A stretch of DNA of 64,000 bases from Methylophaga sp. (GTDB taxonomy: Bacteria; Pseudomonadota; Gammaproteobacteria; Nitrosococcales; Methylophagaceae): positions 124,001 through 188,000 of the forward strand of contig PAJP01000023.1 in the NCBI GenBank assembly GCA_002706095.1. The letters are read 5' to 3'. The translations under genes and the position numbers were made by a program. Position 1 is the stretch's first letter; every line of letters starts with the position of its first letter. This document shows, one piece after another, positions 56,980 through 64,000 of this stretch. The notes beneath the pieces are model-generated. The model ran no database searches and had not been told where the DNA came from. It saw only the letters and a program-made list of their open reading frames with translations.

Positions 56980-57322
56980 GCCGGAATTATTTAAGCAGCT
57001 TATTGAGTTTCGCCGTGAAAGAGATTGGGAGCAGTTTCATAACCCCAAAGATATCGCCATATCGTTATCTATTGAAGCCTCTGAGTTACTGGAATGGTTT
57101 CAATGGAAGAGTGCTGAAGAAGTTCAACAACGATTAGCCTCCGATAAACGTGAAGATTTAGAGGACGAAATAGCCGATGTTGCTGTTTATCTGGCTTATC
57201 TTTGTCATGACTTAGACATCGACTTGAATCAAGTCATTAAAAGTAAAATGCAAAAAAATGCAGCTAAATACCCACGAGATAAAGTCAAAGGTCGTAATGA
57301 CAAATACGATGAATATTCATAA
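56972..57322 (+). CDS. MazG-like nucleotide pyrophosphohydrolase
   Basis: The 116-residue protein is a short all-alpha NTP pyrophosphohydrolase. The metal-binding helices show SIEASELLEWFQWK and EDLEDEIADVAVYLAYLCHDL, giving the EExxE...ExxD pattern, followed by KYPRDKVKGRNDKYDEY. Such enzymes hydrolyse non-canonical or excess NTPs such as dCTP or 5-methyl-dCTP analogues (house-cleaning). It overlaps the hydrolase gene by eight bases. Confidence 0.9.
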   Translation: MIEPELFKQLIEFRRERDWEQFHNPKDIAISLSIEASELLEWFQWKSAEEVQQRLASDKREDLEDEIADVAVYLAYLCHDLDIDLNQVIKSKMQKNAAKYPRDKVKGRNDKYDEYS

Positions 57323-57382
57323 AGCCTTGTGACAGTGCTAGGATTTAGCTTTTTTTCCGTATTATTTTCTTAGGAAACCCTC

Positions 57383-58240
57383 ATGAGCGCCATTGTTTTC
57401 CTGATTCAGTGTAAAGACCAAAAAGGTTTAGTCGCTGGTATCACCAGCTTTTTTGCCGAAAGACAATTTAATATTTTGCACTGCCAGCAATATACAGATA
57501 CTGAAGTTGGCCAGTATTTCATGCGAATTAAGCTGGAAGATGATGGTCATTTTAATCATCAAAAACTGGAAGCCGAGTTCAGCCAGTTTGCAAGCACTAT
57601 CGACTTAAACTGGTCCGTTCGCTACAGCGAAGAGCCTTATCGAGTCGCTTTACTGGTGACAAGAGCTTCTCACTGCCCATACGATTTGTTACTCAGAGAA
57701 TTAGAAGGTGAGCTGAAATGTGATATCCCTCTGATTATTGGTAATCATCGTGATTTAGAGGATATGGCGCGTCAGTTTGATAAACCGTTCTATCATTTAC
57801 CGATAACGGCTGAAACCAAACAAGCACAAGAAGCTGAGATAAAACGTTTGCTGGCAGAGTTTGATATTGATTTGATTGTGATGGCGCGCTACATGCAAAT
57901 TTTATCAGAGGATTTTGTCACCGAGTTTTCTGGTCGGATTATTAATATTCACCACGGGTTCTTGCCAGCCTTCCAAGGGGCGAAGCCGTATCATCAGGCT
58001 TATGAGCGTGGCGTTAAAATTATTGGTGCTACAGCGCATTATGCGACAGCTGAGTTAGATGAGGGACCGATTATTGCCCAGGATATACAACATGTTCAGC
58101 ATGATAACAGTCCGCAAGATTTGGTAATGATGGGAAAAGATATTGAACGTATTGTGCTGGCGAGAGCCGTGAAAGCACATATTGAGCACCGCATTATTAT
58201 CAATGGTCGACGTACCATTGTGTTTTCAGAAGGTGCCTGA
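57383..58240 (+). CDS. purU: Formyltetrahydrofolate deformylase
   Basis: PurU releases formate from 10-formyl-tetrahydrofolate, balancing one-carbon pools. The 285-residue protein has an N-terminal ACT domain (about 1-80, IVFLIQCKDQKGLVAGITSFF) and a C-terminal formyltransferase domain. The latter has NIHHGFLPAFQGAKPYHQAYERGVKIIGATAHY with its catalytic Asn/His and LDEGPIIAQD near the end. Length matches the family. It stands alone with its own short upstream gap. Confidence 0.96.
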   Translation: MSAIVFLIQCKDQKGLVAGITSFFAERQFNILHCQQYTDTEVGQYFMRIKLEDDGHFNHQKLEAEFSQFASTIDLNWSVRYSEEPYRVALLVTRASHCPYDLLLRELEGELKCDIPLIIGNHRDLEDMARQFDKPFYHLPITAETKQAQEAEIKRLLAEFDIDLIVMARYMQILSEDFVTEFSGRIINIHHGFLPAFQGAKPYHQAYERGVKIIGATAHYATAELDEGPIIAQDIQHVQHDNSPQDLVMMGKDIERIVLARAVKAHIEHRIIINGRRTIVFSEGA

Positions 58241-58265
58241 TTAATCAAAATAAGGAGTCGATTGC

Positions 58266-59024
58266 ATGTCAAGTAAGACGATCATGATTACCGGCGCTAC
58301 CTCTGGGTTTGGGGAAGCTTGTGCCAGACTATTTGCCAGTCATGGCTGGCAATTAATTCTGACTGGTCGACGTCAGCAACGGTTAGACGATCTTCAGCAG
58401 GAGCTGGGTGGTAAAGATAAAGTGGCGACCTGCTGCTTTGACGTGACCGACAGAAAAGCCGTCGAATCTGCGATTAATAGTTTGTCAGAGCCATTTAAAA
58501 AAATTGATGTGTTATTAAATAATGCGGGTTTGGCACTAGGTTTAGAACCTGCCCATGAAACCAATTTAGATGATTGGGAAAAAATGGTGGATACCAACAT
58601 CAAAGGTTTACTTTACTGTACCCGCACAGTTTTACCGATGATGACGGAGCGTCAATCAGGTTACATCATCAATATCGGCTCAGTAGCAGGGAATTGGCCT
58701 TATCCTGGGGGTAATGTCTACTGTGGTACTAAAGCCTTTGTCAGACAATTCTCATTGGCGACACGGGCTGATTTATTAGGCACGAATGTGCGAGTGACGA
58801 ATGTGGAACCGGGCAATGCCGAAACGGAGTTTTCTAGAGTGCGTTTTAAAGCGGACGAAGCTCGTGCAGATAAAGTCTATGAAGGCACCCGCGCCTTAGA
58901 TGCTGAAGATATTGCTAACACGGTATGGTGGCTGGTGAATACGCCAGAGCATGTTAATGTGACGACGATTGAAGTTATGCCGACACATGAAGCGAATGGT
59001 CCAATGGCATTTCATCGCCAATAA
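58266..59024 (+). CDS. Short-chain dehydrogenase, YdfG-like
   Basis: The 252-residue classical SDR has the TGATSGFGEACAR cofactor motif at 9-21, NNAG near 88, a catalytic Ser in INIGSVAGNWPYPGGNVY, and the Tyr/Lys pair in YCGTK near 155-159. The sequence resembles YdfG, an NADP-dependent 3-hydroxy acid (serine/L-allo-threonine) dehydrogenase that also reduces malonic semialdehyde. It starts 25 bases after purU (AAGGAG upstream), so the two may share a transcript. It ends at a terminator. Confidence 0.92.
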   Translation: MSSKTIMITGATSGFGEACARLFASHGWQLILTGRRQQRLDDLQQELGGKDKVATCCFDVTDRKAVESAINSLSEPFKKIDVLLNNAGLALGLEPAHETNLDDWEKMVDTNIKGLLYCTRTVLPMMTERQSGYIINIGSVAGNWPYPGGNVYCGTKAFVRQFSLATRADLLGTNVRVTNVEPGNAETEFSRVRFKADEARADKVYEGTRALDAEDIANTVWWLVNTPEHVNVTTIEVMPTHEANGPMAFHRQ

Positions 59025-59031
59025 AACCTAA

Positions 59032-59053
59032 AAGACCGGGGCCTCCCGGTCTT
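59032..59053. terminator. Terminator-like hairpin between converging genes
   Basis: AAGACCGGG / CCCGGTCTT with a GCCT loop is a strong nine-pair hairpin between the converging SDR and DUF4870-like genes. The T-run is poor (TT, then TCATTT), so efficiency is uncertain. Confidence 0.65.
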
Positions 59054-59061
59054 GTCATTTC

Positions 59062-59406
59062 TCAGCCAAAAAGCCAGCTGGTTGGATTAGGATGCGGCTG
59101 CTGTTGATCCAGATATTTCATACCTTTCACGCAACGCACCACGACCCAGACAACCCAGAACAGTAAGACCATATAGCCGACTAAAAAGAACGCGAAGAGC
59201 ACGCCGATAAACAAATATAGAAACCCTATCCAGAATGTTCGAATCTGAAACTGATAGTGTGACTGTAACCATGCCGCAGCATCGTCTTTATTAATATAGG
59301 CAATCACGACTGCAACAAAGCCTAAAAACTGAATAAGAATATTAGCGATAAATAATAAGTACACCAGTTTAACTGTGTTCTGACTGGCTTGTGTTGATTC
59401 GGTCAT
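59062..59406 (-). CDS. DUF4870-like small membrane protein
   Basis: The protein has about 114 residues with three hydrophobic helices: LVYLLFIANILIQFLGFVAVVIAYI, then TFWIGFLYLFIGVLFAFFLVGYMV, then LFWVVWVVVRCVKG. The sequence WLQSHYQFQIRTFW between the first two is typical of DUF4870/Tic20-like small membrane proteins. The function is not known. The frame is open to 59436, but ATG 59406 has AGGAAAG at good spacing and is preferred. It lies 40 bases after the metal permease on the same strand. Confidence 0.82.
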   Translation of the reverse strand: MTESTQASQNTVKLVYLLFIANILIQFLGFVAVVIAYINKDDAAAWLQSHYQFQIRTFWIGFLYLFIGVLFAFFLVGYMVLLFWVVWVVVRCVKGMKYLDQQQPHPNPTSWLFG

Positions 59407-59446
59407 GCTGCTTTCCTGATTGATGTTTTGAAACAATCTACCAAAC

Positions 59447-60211
59447 TTAGTGCTTATTTAGCCACTGCATAACAAAGCGACTTATTACCACGAGTACGAA
59501 TAAGGTCCAGACGGTCATCGCGCCCATTGGTACATCAAACAATAATGCCAATATCAGACCGAAGAAATAGCCCAGAAAGCCAATACCATAACCAAGCAAG
59601 AGCTTATGATGGGGTTTCTCAAAACCGCGGCTGGCGAGGGCTGGCAAAATTAAACTGGCAAAGACCAGATATACCCCGACTAATTGCACAGAGGCCGTGA
59701 CGGTGAATGAAAAGACAATATAAAAAAGCCAGTTACGCTGTGCTCGCATGGTGAACCAGACAATTAACAAGGCAGCATAAAGCAGAGCGACCCATATCAA
59801 TTGAGATGATGTCACCCATAAAATCTGTCCCACTAATAGATCGTGAAGTAACTCATCACTATGGGGTGCATGACTAACCAGTAATATTCCACCACTGGCC
59901 GCCAGAATAAATAATAAGCCGATCAAGGCTTCTACAATATGAGGATACCGTTTCTCTAACCACAGCACCAAAACAGAGGCGGTGAGAGCGCTACCTGCAG
60001 CACTGATTTGTAACCAGGGCCCGTGCATATCGCCGATAAAAATGGTGGCGGCCATTACTCCCAGTGCGGCCATTTGGGCAATAGCAAGATCGATGAAGAT
60101 AATGCCACGTTTCAGTACTTCTTGCCCCAACGGCACATGTGTTGTCAGAACTAACATGCCTGCCACGAGGGCAGGCAATATTAGCGACCAATCAAGATTG
60201 ATCAGGTTCAT
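59447..60211 (-). CDS. Metal ABC transporter permease (ZnuB-like)
   Basis: The 254-residue polytopic protein has about seven to eight membrane helices of the ABC-3 metal permease family. Its segments include HVPLGQEVLKRGIIFIDLAIAQMAALG and SVQLVGVYLVFASLILPALASRG, the latter containing the cytoplasmic coupling region. It would import zinc or manganese with the binding protein upstream, whose stop codon it overlaps by four bases. No ATPase gene is present in this run. The His count is not enough to decide the metal. Confidence 0.9.
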   Translation of the reverse strand: MNLINLDWSLILPALVAGMLVLTTHVPLGQEVLKRGIIFIDLAIAQMAALGVMAATIFIGDMHGPWLQISAAGSALTASVLVLWLEKRYPHIVEALIGLLFILAASGGILLVSHAPHSDELLHDLLVGQILWVTSSQLIWVALLYAALLIVWFTMRAQRNWLFYIVFSFTVTASVQLVGVYLVFASLILPALASRGFEKPHHKLLLGYGIGFLGYFFGLILALLFDVPMGAMTVWTLFVLVVISRFVMQWLNKH

Positions 60212-61101
60212 TTAGCACCATCTAGAAGTAAATCGATGGTGTTGTCGTACAGTTCAAATAAATTTGTACTTTGTTCATTACCGCCAACAGTGAAAGGCAG
60301 TACCACTTTCGTGATACCGGTTTTATCTACTAACCAGTCGGTCGCTCTTGATGATTGATAGGCTGCGACAATCACCATTTTTGCTGGTGTTTGCTTCAGC
60401 TTTTCAACTACTGACTGCAACTGATTTACAGTCGGTGGTACAGCAGGTTTAGCTTCCAATACAGCTACTTCATTTAACCCTAACCAGTTCACTAGATAAA
60501 TCCAGTTTTTATGTTGAACAGCAATAGGCACACCTTTGAGGGGAGCTGCTTTTTGCTGCCACTGGTTCATCGCCGCTTGCCAGCGTTGTTCAAAATCTTG
60601 CCAGCGCTGTTCATAGTTATTAGCATTTTCAGGATCACGTTTCTTGAGACGTTGAGTCAACGCTTTAGCAACGTTGATGATGTTCTCAGGACTTGTCTGA
60701 ATATGCGGATTACCAGACGCGTGAACATCACCTTGGCTTCGATCTACCATGACGGGTTTATCCAGTAAACGAATATAATCAGAAGCCATAAAGTAACCTT
60801 CAGCACCTCTTTGGATATTAGGATTACCCGCTTTGCGTTGTAATAAAGGTAACCAGCCTGTTTCTAACTCAGCGCCTGTACATACCAATAAATCAGTCTG
60901 GCGTGCTTTAGCAATCAAACTTGGACGTGCTTGAATATAGTGCGGATCCTGTAAACCTCTGGTCGCACTGAAAACAGACACATCGTCACCACCTAACTCT
61001 TTAGTTAAAGAGGCCCATTCCGGCTCACAGGCAAACACTGAAAGTTGCGCCCATACTGGCGAGCTCATTACAAATAAAAAAGTAAAAATAAACGCTTTCA
61101 T
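60208..61101 (-). CDS. Periplasmic metal-binding protein (ZnuA/cluster 9)
   Basis: The 297-residue protein has a signal peptide (KAFIFTFLFVMSSPVWA) and a ZnuA-type two-lobe fold. Probable metal ligands are His in GLQDPHYIQARPS, His in GNPHIQTSP, His in AVQHKNWIYLVNWLG, and Asp in RATDWLVDKTG. The usual His-rich loop between the first two sites is absent. It would capture Zn2+ or Mn2+ and pass it to the ZnuB-like permease. It lies nine bases after the His-rich outer-membrane protein gene. Confidence 0.88.
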   Translation of the reverse strand: MKAFIFTFLFVMSSPVWAQLSVFACEPEWASLTKELGGDDVSVFSATRGLQDPHYIQARPSLIAKARQTDLLVCTGAELETGWLPLLQRKAGNPNIQRGAEGYFMASDYIRLLDKPVMVDRSQGDVHASGNPHIQTSPENIINVAKALTQRLKKRDPENANNYEQRWQDFEQRWQAAMNQWQQKAAPLKGVPIAVQHKNWIYLVNWLGLNEVAVLEAKPAVPPTVNQLQSVVEKLKQTPAKMVIVAAYQSSRATDWLVDKTGITKVVLPFTVGGNEQSTNLFELYDNTIDLLLDGAK

Positions 61102-61110
61102 GTAGAACTC

Positions 61111-62484
61111 CTAGTATTGATGCGCGCCATGAGCGCCAAGGCTGACGGTATATTGCAGTATCATCTGCCAATCATCATCGTCGTATGATTGATCGTGATT
61201 AATTTGTGCACGAATACGACTGAATTCACTTGGGAGGTATTCCACCATTGCACTGCTACGTTGAGGATGGTTTCTACCACCTTCTAGACCCGCATCCGCT
61301 AGCAATTCTTCATCCGACGCACGGTGCTTGCTACCTAACCAGTCATAACGCAGGCCGGAGCGCCATTGCGGATTAAATTGATAAATACCTTCTACATAGC
61401 CGCCATATTGTTTGCCATCGTAACGAGCAAACTCGTCACTGCCATGACTGATATCGCCATCATCATGCAGATACATAAACTCACCGATCAAGGTCAGGTT
61501 TTCCTGACGGAAATTACCATTCGGTGCCCATTTATACACCAATGATAAATTGGTGATATCAGTGTCACCATTGAACACGGCTGAACTTTCTTCTTCGTCA
61601 TCATGACCATGATGGTGTCCACCATCATAAGAACGATCATCAGGGCTTGCACGCCAGTGAGATATACCGGCCTGCCAGCTGCTTTCTATACCAATATCAC
61701 CACCTGTTTTCGCATAGACCAGCCAGTCACCGATGCCACTGTGTTCACCACTGCCAGGATAGCTATCACCATTACCAACGCTGGTACCGACTTCAAACAT
61801 GTAGTCTGTTGGTAACAGATAAGATAGCTTCACACCATCAGTTGAAAGTTGGTTGCCAAATAAGCCACGATAAATCAAAGGCGCGTCAGCAAAATTCCAG
61901 GCATGTACGTGACGTTCATTTAAGTAGCCAATAGGGGCAAAATAGCGACCAGCACGAATGGTCATGCCATTGCCTAAACCCAGAGTTTCAATAAATGCTT
62001 CTTCTATTTCCAGCTCTGTTTCACCTTCATGCTCATGTACAGCCAAAGTCGCCTGACCATAAAAGAGTTGATCGATGTTTGAGCTGACGGTTAATTCACT
62101 TTCTCCAAGGGAGAAGCCTTCTTCCACTAAACCGCCCTCGCCTTGGACATTAAACCCGTCCAGAGCGTAATCCTCAGTATTGTTCTGGTACTGGCTGAAC
62201 GTACCGTTTAATACCATACTGATAGCTGGATTAAAGGTATTGCTGTTATTAGGTGAAGCAACAGGAGCAGGCGCTTCGGGAATCATTGCGACTTCATTGG
62301 CAACAGTCTGTGTATTCGCTTCTGCTTCAGATAGTCGTTCTTCCAGTTTTTGGATACGTTGCTCATAATCAGCACGCATTTTTGCGATTTCTTGTTTAAG
62401 ATCATCAATATCGCCAGCAAATGCAGGTGATACCGGGCTCAGTGCAGCTGTCATCAGCAACACAAGCAATTTTTTGCTTTTCAT
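61111..62484 (-). CDS. Outer-membrane porin-like protein with His-rich loop
   Basis: The 457-residue protein has a signal peptide (ending AFA), a coiled-coil segment (about 24-62: DDLKQEIAKMRADYEQRIQKLEERL) and then a beta-barrel of alternating aromatic strands. It resembles trimeric porins that contact the cell wall through the coiled coil. A GGHHHGHDDEEE stretch near residues 288-299 and a GAHGAH tail are potential metal-binding loops. It precedes the metal-binding protein and permease, so outer-membrane passage of zinc is a reasonable inference. I do not recognise a named family. Confidence 0.78.
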   Translation of the reverse strand: MKSKKLLVLLMTAALSPVSPAFAGDIDDLKQEIAKMRADYEQRIQKLEERLSEAEANTQTVANEVAMIPEAPAPVASPNNSNTFNPAISMVLNGTFSQYQNNTEDYALDGFNVQGEGGLVEEGFSLGESELTVSSNIDQLFYGQATLAVHEHEGETELEIEEAFIETLGLGNGMTIRAGRYFAPIGYLNERHVHAWNFADAPLIYRGLFGNQLSTDGVKLSYLLPTDYMFEVGTSVGNGDSYPGSGEHSGIGDWLVYAKTGGDIGIESSWQAGISHWRASPDDRSYDGGHHHGHDDEEESSAVFNGDTDITNLSLVYKWAPNGNFRQENLTLIGEFMYLHDDGDISHGSDEFARYDGKQYGGYVEGIYQFNPQWRSGLRYDWLGSKHRASDEELLADAGLEGGRNHPQRSSAMVEYLPSEFSRIRAQINHDQSYDDDDWQMILQYTVSLGAHGAHQY

Positions 62485-62511
62485 AAACTTTCCTCATAGC
62501 CATAAGCAACA

Positions 62512-62542
62512 GCTACAGATCAGACGTTCGCGGATCGGTAGC
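62512..62542 (-). promoter_or_regulatory. Inverted repeat in the leader of the His-rich porin gene
   Basis: Ten-base arms GCTACAGATC and GATCGGTAGC match at nine positions and are 11 bases apart, so equivalent positions are two helical turns apart. This could be a dimer-binding operator or an mRNA hairpin. It lies 28 bases upstream of the porin ATG. A metal regulator such as Zur is possible, but the sequence does not match a Zur box that I know. Confidence 0.4.
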
Positions 62543-62570
62543 ATGATTAAAATAGAGAGATCAGGTAAGG

Positions 62571-62867
62571 CTATGAAAAAAATGGTGGGGCGCGGATAAG
62601 ATAAGATTGGCGCTGCGCGAACGGCAGTGTTATTACAGGAGAGTCCACCTCAAGACTGAGTGTGGCTCGAGACTGATGAAGGCTAACTTCAGTAGCTACG
62701 TCAGCAAGCGGGAAATGACTGATGGCATTTAGGCGCTCACATTGCGCTTCTGCATGATGAAATGCGTGTTCAGCATCATGCCAGACAGCAAACGACTGTA
62801 ACAGCAGCACAATGGCTGCTATCACATAGAGGTAGTGTCGTTTTTGATGTGCGTGAATCAATGGCAT
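62571..62867 (-). CDS. Small His-rich membrane protein of unknown function
   Basis: The 98-residue protein has one N-terminal membrane helix (YLYVIAAIVLLLQSFAVW) followed by HDAEHAFHHAEAQCERLNAISH, a His- and Cys-containing stretch that could bind a metal, and then a low-complexity tail. It starts three bases after the dapE stop codon and precedes the His-rich porin gene. Position and composition suggest a role in metal handling. I do not recognise the family. Confidence 0.7.
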   Translation of the reverse strand: MPLIHAHQKRHYLYVIAAIVLLLQSFAVWHDAEHAFHHAEAQCERLNAISHFPLADVATEVSLHQSRATLSLEVDSPVITLPFAQRQSYLIRAPPFFS

Positions 62868-62870
62868 TGC

Positions 62871-64000
<1,130 letters not shown>

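Overview
The window reads as chromosome of a Gram-negative gammaproteobacterium. The evidence is the order rpsB-tsf-pyrH-frr-uppS-cdsA-dxr-rseP-bamA-skp-lpxD-fabZ-lpxA, a fabA-fabB pair, yfgM-bamB-der, and genes for lipid A and the outer membrane. The DNA is moderately A+T-rich. A marine or methylotroph-type relative such as Methylophaga would fit, but that is a guess from general character and not shown by the sequence. I saw no tRNA or rRNA gene, CRISPR array, insertion sequence or integrase.

Positions 1-26844, all on the + strand, form a surface-polysaccharide locus (O-antigen or capsule, Wzx/Wzy type). It opens with the end of rmlA, then rmlC and rmlD (dTDP-L-rhamnose), a WbpM-type UDP-HexNAc 4,6-dehydratase, glmS and ugd. 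After a 460 bp gap come gmd and fcl (GDP-L-fucose) and a tightly packed, visibly more A+T-rich run. That run holds two flippases, four methyltransferase-like genes, seven glycosyltransferases, an FdtA/FdtB pair for a dTDP-3-amino-3,6-dideoxyhexose, an acyltransferase-3 protein, a hexapeptide acetyltransferase and an EpsG-like polymerase. The locus closes with a QuiNAc/FucNAc-type 4-reductase and a small phosphoglycosyl transferase. The first dehydratase and the last two genes together suggest the repeat unit begins with QuiNAc or FucNAc on undecaprenyl phosphate.

Positions 26845-44505 are core genome. A ComEA-like DNA-binding protein sits behind a textbook CRP-type site. map-glnD run on the - strand, and the rpsB-to-lpxA translation and envelope run follows on the + strand. 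A lone ammonium transporter (-) sits behind a convincing sigma-54 promoter with an NtrC-type site.

Positions 44794-54078 carry yfgM-bamB-der, a small conserved gene whose stop codon overlaps that of der, and a LapB-type type I secretion system (ABC exporter, membrane fusion protein, TolC-like protein). A LuxR-type regulator with a degenerate receiver domain is coupled to the secretion genes. No secreted substrate is encoded here.

Positions 54215-64000 hold fabA-fabB, an unlisted 57-residue gene on the - strand, a YbfF-like hydrolase coupled to a MazG-like pyrophosphatase, purU, a YdfG-like reductase and a DUF4870-like membrane protein. A - strand run follows: dapE, a small His-rich protein, a His-rich outer-membrane protein, a metal-binding protein and a permease. 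This looks like zinc or manganese uptake but lacks its ATPase gene.
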